Source: Pseudomonadota bacterium (GTDB taxonomy: Bacteria > Desulfobacterota > Desulfobulbia > Desulfobulbales > Desulfocapsaceae). From it: a DNA stretch of 61,707 nucleotides. Position 1 is the first letter of the stretch; each line of letters begins with the position of its first letter. The translations under genes were made by a program, and so were the position numbers. Location of the stretch: contig JAEYNP010000041.1 in assembly GCA_023412495.1 (NCBI GenBank), forward strand, positions 1-61,707. The letters run 5' to 3'. This document shows, piece by piece, positions 17,236 to 24,395 of this stretch. The notes beneath the pieces are model-generated. The model worked only from the letters and a program-made list of their open reading frames with translations, was not told the DNA's origin and did no database searches.

Positions 17236-17726
17236 GCAGTCACCTATACTCTCCGGCGAAACAGCTTCGCTTCCGAGAGAAGAGCGTATCTTGCCCTAAC
17301 ATCGATTGCCGTTTCGGCGCCGTAAAATAGTCATTTGTTTGTAATCCGCCCAGCCTATTCGACCCGGTCGGCATGCCGGCTAAGAAGAGCATGTTGGAAC
17401 AGCAGTGGCGGTTTCGTCTGAATATGCACATCAGGGCCGTAGATTTTTTTTACATGGATAAGGACGATATCAATTCAGAGGAATTTTGAAAAAAATAATT
17501 TGAGATCGCAATGCCTTTGGTTGTACCGATTATGGTTTGAAAAATAATGAAAAATTCGATATCTACCCAGATATTTTCCGGCAGAAAAATTTTCTCGCGG
17601 ATAGCAATGGAATCGGCTTACTATCCGAAAATAAAAAAAATGGCTGGACACTGCGCAAGTTTACGTTAATATTGTTTGAAGTAGGCTTACAATATAACTA
17701 ATTCATGGACCCTAAAAGGAAACATC
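17236..17726. other. AT-rich intergenic region before the H-NS gene
   Basis: About 490 bases with no supported gene. The second half (about 17440-17710) is clearly more AT-rich than its surroundings, with A-tracts (for example 17630-17640) and a possible -10 element in TACAATATAA near 17690. Such DNA is the usual target of H-NS proteins, so autoregulation of the next gene is plausible. Confidence 0.5.
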
Positions 17727-18125
17727 ATGAGCGACTTTATCAGAATTGTTACTCACTCCCGCCGTTTGAAAAGCGCTGTCAAGGAATTGAGCGTAGAGCA
17801 GTTGGAAGAAATTAAAGCCAAACTGCAGGCCATTATTGAGGAGCGTATTGCCGAAGAAACGGCGGAACAACAGGAAAATGCCGAGCGAATGGAAAAAATT
17901 CGCAAATATAAGGAAATGCTTGCTGCAGACGGTATCGATCTGGAGGAATTATCAGAATTCTTTCCGGAGAGACAGGGAAAGCGTGCTCCCCGTCAACCCA
18001 AATACGAGGTTTGGAACGAAGCGGGCGAGCGAATTACCTGGACCGGTCAGGGACGCATGCCGAATATCTTCAAAGCGAGAATCGAGGCTGGAGAATCCCT
18101 CGATACTTTCTTAATAGATCAATAA
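17727..18125 (+). CDS. H-NS family nucleoid-associated protein
   Basis: 132 residues. The N-terminal half is a charged coiled-coil oligomerisation region (about 20-65, many Glu/Lys). The C-terminal half carries the H-NS DNA-binding element: YEVWNEAGERITWTGQGRMP, with the W-T-G-Q-G-R core hook that enters the minor groove of AT-rich DNA. It is close to the length of E. coli H-NS (137). Single gene, preceded by AAAGGA and an AT-rich leader. H-NS proteins silence acquired AT-rich genes. Confidence 0.93.
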   Translation: MSDFIRIVTHSRRLKSAVKELSVEQLEEIKAKLQAIIEERIAEETAEQQENAERMEKIRKYKEMLAADGIDLEELSEFFPERQGKRAPRQPKYEVWNEAGERITWTGQGRMPNIFKARIEAGESLDTFLIDQ

Positions 18126-18570
18126 GGATGGGGAGGCCTTGGTGGATTTTCTCATTAACCGGAGAAAAACTACCAAGGCCAGGTTTACTCGCATCCGAAG
18201 CTTTTTTAAAGCAGACGATTCCTCTCGCGGTATATCGGCGGTTTGTTTATTCGAGCAACGAGCCACCGCCGTAGCAGATATTGCTTCTTCCTTTACTCCT
18301 TCTTTTTTCCTTTACTCCTTCTGTCGCTATTCATCCCCTTCATTCTTTGCTCGGGCATTGATGGATTTTTTCGATCGGCTTGGCGAGCGACAAACCCAGT
18401 GCAGATATCCGTACAATGAGCCCCTCGTTAATTTGCCGGCAAGTTCGAGATTGGAGCCGAATTAACGAGTGCTGCCCGATATTCATTGCCGGGAAAAATT
18501 CTCATTCCGGAAAATCTTTGTTCCCAGAAGCGGGACGGAAACATAACGAAGAATACCCGGAGCGGGGATT
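18126..18570. other. Intergenic region, no supported gene
   Basis: 445 bases between the H-NS gene and the end of the BMP transporter operon. It holds a short direct repeat, TCCTTTACTCCTTCTTTTT then TCCTTTACTCCTTCTGTC (about 18290-18325). An open frame at 18139-18465 has no recognisable features and no good start site. Confidence 0.5.
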
Positions 18571-19524
18571 TTATGATTGTCTATATGGCTTACCCAGACC
18601 TTTCGGGGGTGGGCTGCCGACCAGGTGGAGGATTCTGGAGAGCAAACCGCTCTTGCTGTTGCGGCTCAGGTGGATGAGGATCAGCGTGAAAATCATCAGC
18701 GGAAAGGGGGCAACCTGAAAGATCTGGGCCGGAACGGTCGGGAACTGATCCTGAAAGGTTATGCCGAGCAGCTGCAGGAGGCCGAAGAGATAGGCCCCAG
18801 CAGCGACCCGCAAAGGATGCCAGCTGCCGAAGATCACTAAAGCGAGCGCGATCCACCCGATACCCTCGCATCCTTGGGGGTGGCCCCAGCCCGGCTTGAC
18901 AGCGAGCGAATAGGCGGCCCCGGCGAGTCCCGCAAAAAATCCTCCGGCGATGGTCGCGAGCATCCGTACCCCATTCGGATCGATACCCCTGGCCCAGCAA
19001 CTGGCGGGATTCTCTCCTGCCGCCCGGAGGGTCAGGCCATACCGGGTATGATAGAGAAAATAGAGGCAGCAGGGGATGGTCAGAAAGCTCACGTAGACGA
19101 TGAGCGGATGGCTAAAGAGCACTTTTCCGAAGAAGGGCAGATCGTTTAGCAGGGGAATAGGCAGAACCTCCAGTTGGGGACCCTGCTGGCGCGCGTACGG
19201 ATTGCCGAGAAAATAGGCGAGGTCCCGGCACAGGAAGGTGAGGGCGAAACCGACAGCCACCTGGGATTGGCCAAGTTGCACCCCGATCACGGCCAGCAGC
19301 GCTGCGACCAGACAGCCGGTTGCGGCAGCGGCCAGGAAACCGAGTAGCAGCGATTTTGTCAGGCTGGCCGCCACGAAGCCGGTCATGGCGCCGAGGAGGA
19401 TGGTGCCGTCGAGGGAGAGGTTGACGACCCCGGCCTTTTCCGTCAAGGTTTCCCCAAGGGAGGCCAGCACGAGGGGGGCGGCCATGACCGTAATTGCGGC
19501 GAAAAATGTGGCCGGATCCATCAC
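18571..19524 (-). CDS. BMP-type nucleoside/sugar ABC transporter permease 2
   Basis: 317 residues with about eight to nine hydrophobic helices. The segment VNLSLDGTILLGAMTGFVAA matches the BPD_transp_2 family of YufQ/NupQ and RbsC-like permeases, and AGENPASCWARGIDPNGVR is the cytoplasmic coupling loop that contacts the ATPase. The start overlaps the stop of the other permease by four bases (ATGA). With 19521-20573 it should form the membrane heterodimer. The BMP binding protein in the operon points to purine nucleosides or a related ligand. Confidence 0.93.
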   Translation of the reverse strand: MMDPATFFAAITVMAAPLVLASLGETLTEKAGVVNLSLDGTILLGAMTGFVAASLTKSLLLGFLAAAATGCLVAALLAVIGVQLGQSQVAVGFALTFLCRDLAYFLGNPYARQQGPQLEVLPIPLLNDLPFFGKVLFSHPLIVYVSFLTIPCCLYFLYHTRYGLTLRAAGENPASCWARGIDPNGVRMLATIAGGFFAGLAGAAYSLAVKPGWGHPQGCEGIGWIALALVIFGSWHPLRVAAGAYLFGLLQLLGITFQDQFPTVPAQIFQVAPFPLMIFTLILIHLSRNSKSGLLSRILHLVGSPPPKGLGKPYRQS

Positions 19525-20573
19525 GCTCCTCCTCGACGTTTTTGCAGACCGTGCACCAGCAGTGCGCTGACCACGCAGGCCCCCTGGATGACTCCCGAGA
19601 GCGATGAATCCAGCTTGAGGACGATCGGCAGCTGGATTGAGCCTGCGGCCAGACAGGCAAAGAGCAGGCAGATGGCCGGGACCGGCCGGATCCGGTAATG
19701 GGCGAGCATCACCACTAAAAGCGCCAGGTAGCCGTAGCCGCTGGAGATGGAGGGCAGCAGGCGGTGGTAGATGCAGCTGACCTGCAGCCCGCCGGCAAGA
19801 CCGGCGAGCCCGCCGCCGAGGATCATGGCAAGGAGGCCGGTGCGGCCGGGATCGATGCCGAAGAGTCGGGCCGCCGCCGGATTGGCGCCGGTGGCCCTGA
19901 CCTTAAGGCCGAAGCGGGTTGCGCCCAGGATCAGGGCCGTGACGGCGAAGGCGACGCAGGCGATGATCAGGGCGGCGGGCGCGAGTCTCCAGCCGGGCGG
20001 GGTGGAGAGCCACAGCTCCGGGACAAACATGTCGGTGCCGCTCATCGAGGCGATGCCCGCCCGTTTCCAGGGCCCGAGGATGAGCCACAGGATCAGGCCC
20101 TGGGCTACGAAGTTGAGGCCGAGTCCCCCGAAGATCTCATTGACGCCGCCGCGGTTTTTCAAAAAGCCTGCGAGCCCAGCCCAGAGGCCTCCGCCGACAA
20201 AACTCAAGCCATGGGCGAGAACGAGGACGACGGCTGCAGGCAGGCTGCTAAGACTTTGCTCCCGCAGCAGGGCGGTGGCGGCGATGGCCCCGAAGACCAC
20301 CTGCCCCTCGATCCCGATGTTCCAGAGGCCGGCCCTGAAGGTGAAGAGCAGCCCACAGGAGCAGAGCAGCAGGGGGATCCAGATGGTGAGGACGTGGCCG
20401 AACTTTTGCCAGGAAATAATCGAGCCGCGGGCGAGCGTCACGCCGATTTCGACCGGCGAGATGCCGAGGGCGACGAGCAGCAGGCCGACCGCGCCCAGGG
20501 CCACCAGGGCGATGCTGCCGATCCTGGCGAAGCGGGATAAATGGGAAGTTTCAGGTGAGGTCAACCCTTGCAT
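19521..20573 (-). CDS. BMP-type nucleoside/sugar ABC transporter permease 1
   Basis: 350 residues with about nine hydrophobic helices. TFRAGLWNIGIEGQVVFGAI is typical of YufP/NupP permeases, and RATGANPAAARLFGIDPGR is the coupling loop. It pairs with the following permease gene. The ATG at 20573 has no evident ribosome-binding site; the TTG three codons on (preceded by AAGGG) is a possible alternative. The 144-base gap to the upstream ATPase gene holds a copy of repeat family B. Confidence 0.92.
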   Translation of the reverse strand: MQGLTSPETSHLSRFARIGSIALVALGAVGLLLVALGISPVEIGVTLARGSIISWQKFGHVLTIWIPLLLCSCGLLFTFRAGLWNIGIEGQVVFGAIAATALLREQSLSSLPAAVVLVLAHGLSFVGGGLWAGLAGFLKNRGGVNEIFGGLGLNFVAQGLILWLILGPWKRAGIASMSGTDMFVPELWLSTPPGWRLAPAALIIACVAFAVTALILGATRFGLKVRATGANPAAARLFGIDPGRTGLLAMILGGGLAGLAGGLQVSCIYHRLLPSISSGYGYLALLVVMLAHYRIRPVPAICLLFACLAAGSIQLPIVLKLDSSLSGVIQGACVVSALLVHGLQKRRGGA

Positions 20574-20680
20574 GACAGATTTGTTTGGTGCGGCTCAGTG
20601 GGGAAAATGACGTAACAGCTCTTTAAATTTGAAGAACGGAACCTGCCGGCAGTTGCCATTTGCCGAGGGCAACACATTGA

Positions 20681-20732
20681 TCTGGTATCTGTCCTCTGTC
20701 ATCTGGCTTCTGATTCGTCATCTGGCTTCTGA
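20681..20732. repeat. Repeat family B copy in the BMP operon
   Basis: Heptamer-like words TCTGGTA, TCTGTCC, TCTGTCA, TCTGGCT and TCTGATT run from 20681. On the minus strand this reads CAGAAGCCAGATGA, which encodes the last residues and stop of the ATPase gene (SEAR then stop). The same CAGAAGCCAGAT-stop arrangement occurs at 27868-27878. Confidence 0.75.
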
Positions 20733-22154
20733 ACCTGTTATCGCACGGGAAACTTCAAGAAAACTCGTAGCCGCGGTCGGTATGTCGAGAATGATTTTGC
20801 CGTCGTAAAAAACCGCCACCCGGGTGGCCTGGGCCATAATCTCCTCGAGGTCCGGAGAGGCGAAGATAATGGCGCCCTCCTGCCCTGTTCGCCGGTGGAG
20901 CTGATGCCAGGTCCAGTTCGCCGACCGGACATCGAGCCCGCGCGTCGGATTTTCCATCAGGATGAGCCGGGCATGTTCGGGAATGAGCGAAAGCAGCAGC
21001 CGCTGCTGGTTTCCGCCGGACAGCTCCTCAACGATCGTTTCGGGACGGCCCTTGATATTGAACCGTTCAATTGCCCGCCTCGACCCGGCAAGCCCGGTTG
21101 CTGCGGAAAGAAAAGTATTTTCAGCTCCCGCGAGGATATGATGGTCGCGGATGGTCATTCCCGGCAGGAGTCCTTCGGCCAGCCGGTCAGCCGGGAGAAA
21201 GACTACATCTCTTGTGCCATCCTTCAGGGGTTTGCCGAAGCGATAGACCCGACCGGATTCCGGAGTCAAAAGCCCCCCGGCGATCTTTAGAAAAGCAACC
21301 TGGCCGCTGCCGTCCAAGCCCGCCAGGCCGACAACCTCGCCTGCGCTGATGGAGATCGACACCTCTTTCAGGCCGGCGCGGCCCGCCGTTGATATCACCC
21401 GGTCGAATTCGACCACCGGCCGGTTGCCCGCGGCAGCCTGGGGCGGCGAGTGGTGCTCGGGCAGGCTGTCGAACATCGCCCGGAGCAGGGTCATGCGATC
21501 AAAGGGGCGCTGCATGGAGGCCGCCACCCGGCCGTGGCGGAGGACGGTTACCCTGTCGCAGAGCGACTCGATCTCTTCGAGCTTGTGGGAGACCAGGAGG
21601 ATGGTCGCCCCACCCGCCCTCAGGGTGCGCAGGGCGGCAAAGAGCTGTTCCTGCTGGCGCTCGGAGATGCCCGTCGTCGGCTCATCGAGGATGAGGATCC
21701 GCACCCCCAGGTGGATGAGCCGCAGCAGTTCAAGCTGCTGACGCTCACCGATGGTGAGTGTCTCGACCCGGCGGTCGGGGGTGAGGGCAAAGTCGAAGGT
21801 GGCGGCAAGACGGGTCAGATCCGCACGCGCCTTACCCGGCATGAAATCCCCGCCCGCCATGAAGTTGTCGAGAACCGAAAGCTGGGGAAAGTCGAGGGGC
21901 TCCTGGTAGAGCATGCCGATGCCGAGACGAAGGGTGTCGCTCGGCGTCTGCAGGCGGATCCTTCGGCCGTCGAGGAAGATCTCTCCGCCGGTCCGAGCCG
22001 TGAAGCCGGTGAGGATCTTCATAAGCGTCGATTTGCCGGCCCCGTTTTCCCCGACAATGCCGTGGATAGTCCCGGCGGCGGCGGATAAGCTTACTTCCTG
22101 CAGGGCTGGCGCATTGCCGAAGTATTTTGAGATATTCTTGAGTTCAATCATCAA
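20718..22154 (-). CDS. BMP-type nucleoside/sugar ABC transporter ATPase, two ATPase domains
   Basis: 478 residues with two fused ABC ATPase domains (RbsA/YufO/NupO type). Domain 1 (1-235) has Walker A GENGAGKST, Walker B LILDEPTTGI and a signature segment reading LTIGERQQLELLR instead of LSGGQ. Domain 2 (about 240-478) has a degenerate Walker A region (LAGLDGSGQVAFLK), LSGGNQQRLLLSL and LILMENPTRGLD. This split is normal for the family. The C-terminal SEAR and stop are supplied by repeat B. Cytoplasmic motor of the importer. Confidence 0.93.
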   Translation of the reverse strand: MMIELKNISKYFGNAPALQEVSLSAAAGTIHGIVGENGAGKSTLMKILTGFTARTGGEIFLDGRRIRLQTPSDTLRLGIGMLYQEPLDFPQLSVLDNFMAGGDFMPGKARADLTRLAATFDFALTPDRRVETLTIGERQQLELLRLIHLGVRILILDEPTTGISERQQEQLFAALRTLRAGGATILLVSHKLEEIESLCDRVTVLRHGRVAASMQRPFDRMTLLRAMFDSLPEHHSPPQAAAGNRPVVEFDRVISTAGRAGLKEVSISISAGEVVGLAGLDGSGQVAFLKIAGGLLTPESGRVYRFGKPLKDGTRDVVFLPADRLAEGLLPGMTIRDHHILAGAENTFLSAATGLAGSRRAIERFNIKGRPETIVEELSGGNQQRLLLSLIPEHARLILMENPTRGLDVRSANWTWHQLHRRTGQEGAIIFASPDLEEIMAQATRVAVFYDGKIILDIPTAATSFLEVSRAITGSEAR

Positions 22155-22162
22155 TTGCCGGC

Positions 22163-22245
22163 AAGGACTGAGAGAAAAGGACTGAGGACTGAGTAATTCA
22201 TAAGTACTCAGTCTTCATAGCTCAGTCCTCAGTCCTTCTCATTTA
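22163..22245. repeat. Repeat family D: GGACTGA heptamer array, inverted arms
   Basis: Left arm 22163-22203 contains AAGGACTGAGAG, then AAGGACTGA-GGACTGA-GTAATTC. Right arm 22204-22245 is the complementary ACTCAGTC, CTCAGTCCTCAGTCCTTC. It fills the 84-base gap between the binding-protein gene and the ATPase gene, and the binding-protein stop TGA (22239-22241) is part of TGAGAAGGACTGA. Second copy at 52554-52657. Confidence 0.8.
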
Positions 22246-23420
22246 GACGCCCCTTCCATCCCTTCGATCAGCTGGGGCAGATTCCACACCTGCTCGTCGG
22301 TCGCGGTCTCCCCCGCCTTGAGAAAGGCCGAGCCATCCTGAAAATTGAGCGGGCCGGTGAAGAGGCTTAGTCCTTCAGCCAGCGCCTTCTGGAATTCGTC
22401 CAGGGCCTGTTTCTGCGCGTCGCCCAGCGCATCGCCCGGCATGAAGCCGATGGAGGTGGTCTCGATGTTGTTGATGGCCTGCCAGTCTGGCCCGAGCCAG
22501 AGGAACTGCTGTTGCCACTTGCCGGCCATGGCCTCGCCGATCAGCTTGGTGTAGCCGGGGATCCAATTGAAGTAAGGAACGCCGAGGCAGGCCTCGGGGG
22601 CGACGGCGCAGGCGCCCTGGTAATCGTAGGGGATGGCCCGGACTTCCTTGCCGGCCTTCCTCTTCTGGCCGGCAACCACCAGGGCCTCGGTGGTGTCGAT
22701 GCCGGAAATGACCACATCGAAACCGGAATCGAAGAAGCTGCCGGTGACCAGGGTGGGATCGGAGGTGACGCCGGGGATGTTGAACCAGAAGCCGATCCAG
22801 TTGACCTTGAACTGCAGCTCCGCCGCGGGCTTTTTCCGGACGTTCACCCAGGCGTGGCGGGCGCCGAGGAAGGCAGCGGCCGCGAGCCGGCGGGTTTCGG
22901 CGTTGATGAGGGGCCCGAGATAGCCGATCTTGCCGGTTTGTGTGGTCATGGCGGCGGTAAAGCCGGCCATCATCTTGCCGTACTCCATCCTGCCCATGAG
23001 GTTGCTGAGGTTGGCCCCGGCCTTGCCGGTCAGGGCGTCGTCGCCGGAAACGTGGATGAACAGCACCTCCGGGTGCATTACCGCGGCTTCGAGGATGCCG
23101 TCCTTCATGTCGTCGGAGTTGGCGATGATGAGCTTCGCACCCTTGCCGACCAGATCGTCAACCAGCATGGGGACTGTGATGCCGGGCCGGTCGGCCGGGT
23201 TGACCTTGTCGATATAGAGCATCTTCGCGCCCGGCAATGCCTTCTCCATGACCTGGCCGGCCTCGAAATGAGCCTGGCTCCAGCCGTGGTCGTTTGCCGG
23301 CCCCACCAGCAGGAGGCCGAAGGGATATTCCGCCGCGGAGACCGAAAAGGGCTGAACGGAAACGCCCAGCAAAACACCGAGGAAAATCATCACATGCCGG
23401 AATATGGCAAAATTTTTCAT
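22239..23420 (-). CDS. BMP-family ABC substrate-binding protein
   Basis: 393 residues. A signal peptide of about 30 residues ends FSVSAAEYP; there is no lipobox, so it is a soluble periplasmic protein rather than the lipoprotein (PnrA/TmpC) form. The fold is recognised from FGLLLVGPANDHGWSQAHFEAG, IIANSDDMKDGILEAA, FIHVSGDDA and GIDTTEALVVAG. The family binds purine nucleosides or, in some members, other small ligands. It is the first gene of the importer operon with a good AAGGAG site before the ATG. A region of repeats (family C) separates it from the divergent ybbA-like gene. Confidence 0.93.
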   Translation of the reverse strand: MKNFAIFRHVMIFLGVLLGVSVQPFSVSAAEYPFGLLLVGPANDHGWSQAHFEAGQVMEKALPGAKMLYIDKVNPADRPGITVPMLVDDLVGKGAKLIIANSDDMKDGILEAAVMHPEVLFIHVSGDDALTGKAGANLSNLMGRMEYGKMMAGFTAAMTTQTGKIGYLGPLINAETRRLAAAAFLGARHAWVNVRKKPAAELQFKVNWIGFWFNIPGVTSDPTLVTGSFFDSGFDVVISGIDTTEALVVAGQKRKAGKEVRAIPYDYQGACAVAPEACLGVPYFNWIPGYTKLIGEAMAGKWQQQFLWLGPDWQAINNIETTSIGFMPGDALGDAQKQALDEFQKALAEGLSLFTGPLNFQDGSAFLKAGETATDEQVWNLPQLIEGMEGASK

Positions 23421-23523
23421 GTTTCTTACTCCTTATATTGGGGGAGGATTGAAAGACTCGATCGGCAGCAGATCATAATAGAAATTTGTCCGGGATTCAC
23501 GAAAAAGAAAAGTTGCAATCGAC

Positions 23524-23696
23524 GGTCAGCTTTCAGCGGTCAGCAATCAGCCACTGCGAAAAGCGAAAGGTGAGATGACAGCAGTGCCGGGAAGGCTTAT
23601 TTTGGATCATCAATGATATGCACCTTCAGCAGTCACCTCACTTAAAGTGCAACAAAGGAAAAAGCTGAGAGCTGACAGCTGAACGCTGAAAGCTTA
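23524..23696. repeat. Repeat family C: GCTGAAA/TCAGC heptamer arms
   Basis: Left arm 23524-23552 is GGTCAGC-TTTCAGC-GGTCAGC-AATCAGC. Right arm 23661-23696 is AAAGCTGA-GAGCTGA-CAGCTGA-ACGCTGA-AAGCTTA. The 108 bases between them are non-repetitive. It lies between divergent genes, and the right arm ends nine bases before the ATG at 23706. Second copy at 47743-47941. Confidence 0.8.
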
Positions 23697-23705
23697 GTTA
23701 AAAAC

Positions 23706-24395
23706 ATGACCGACACCATTCTCGAGGCCGAAGGGCTGGCCAAATTTTATTCTCTCAGCGGGCAGAAGATCCCAGTGCTGCAGGACATTTCCCTGGCGAT
23801 AGCCAAAGGGGAGTTCGTGGTCGTCACCGGCAACAGCGGCAGCGGCAAGTCGACCCTGTTGAGCCTGCTGTCCGGTATCGACCTGCCGTCGCAAGGCAGG
23901 ATCACTCTCGCCGGCCGCGAAATCACCGGGCTCACCGAAGATCAGCTCGCCCCGGTGCGCAACGACCTGACCGGCTTCGTCTTCCAGGCCTTCCACCTCA
24001 TCCCGTCGTTGAACGCCATGGAAAATGTGATGTTCCCGGCGGAGCTGAGAAATGATCCGGATGCCCGGCAAAAGGCGGAACACCTGCTTGCCCGGGTCGG
24101 GCTTCTGCCCCGCCGCGGGAATTTCCCCGATCAACTGAGCGGCGGCGAGCAGCAGCGGGTGGCGATCTGCCGGGCGCTGATCAACGACCCGCAGATCCTC
24201 TTCGCCGACGAGCCCACCGGCAATCTCGATTCGGAAAACAGCGAGGCGATCATCGGTCTTCTGCTGGAGCTCCACCGCGACCGCCAGACCACCCTGGTCA
24301 TGGCCACCCATAGCGGGGCCCTTGCCGCCAGGGCCGATCGGGTCGTCCGTCTCCATGACGGCCGGATCGTGGACGACCGCAGGACGGGCCGATGA
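23706..24395 (+). CDS. ybbA: ABC transporter ATPase, YbbA/LolD type
   Basis: 229 residues: Walker A GNSGSGKSTLL, signature LSGGEQQRVAICRAL, Walker B ILFADEPTGNLD and switch ATHSGALA. This is the LolD/MacB/YbbA family, which works with FtsX-type permeases. The stop overlaps the start of the large FtsX-type permease gene by four bases, and a TesA-like gene follows. This is the ybbA-ybbP-tesA grouping known from E. coli, hence the symbol. No ribosome-binding site is visible before ATG 23706, because repeat family C ends just upstream. Confidence 0.88.
   Translation: MTDTILEAEGLAKFYSLSGQKIPVLQDISLAIAKGEFVVVTGNSGSGKSTLLSLLSGIDLPSQGRITLAGREITGLTEDQLAPVRNDLTGFVFQAFHLIPSLNAMENVMFPAELRNDPDARQKAEHLLARVGLLPRRGNFPDQLSGGEQQRVAICRALINDPQILFADEPTGNLDSENSEAIIGLLLELHRDRQTTLVMATHSGALAARADRVVRLHDGRIVDDRRTGR

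Noticed and set aside
17240..17431. 63-residue open frame on the minus strand
   Set aside because: No start signal, no homologous pattern, and it lies in the terminator-side spacer.
18139..18465. Open frame after the H-NS gene
   Set aside because: No ribosome-binding site, no recognisable pattern, Ser/Phe-rich low complexity arising from a T/C-rich repeat.
23524..23696. CRISPR array
   Set aside because: The repeats are 6-7 bases with no spacers of constant length, and no cas genes are nearby.
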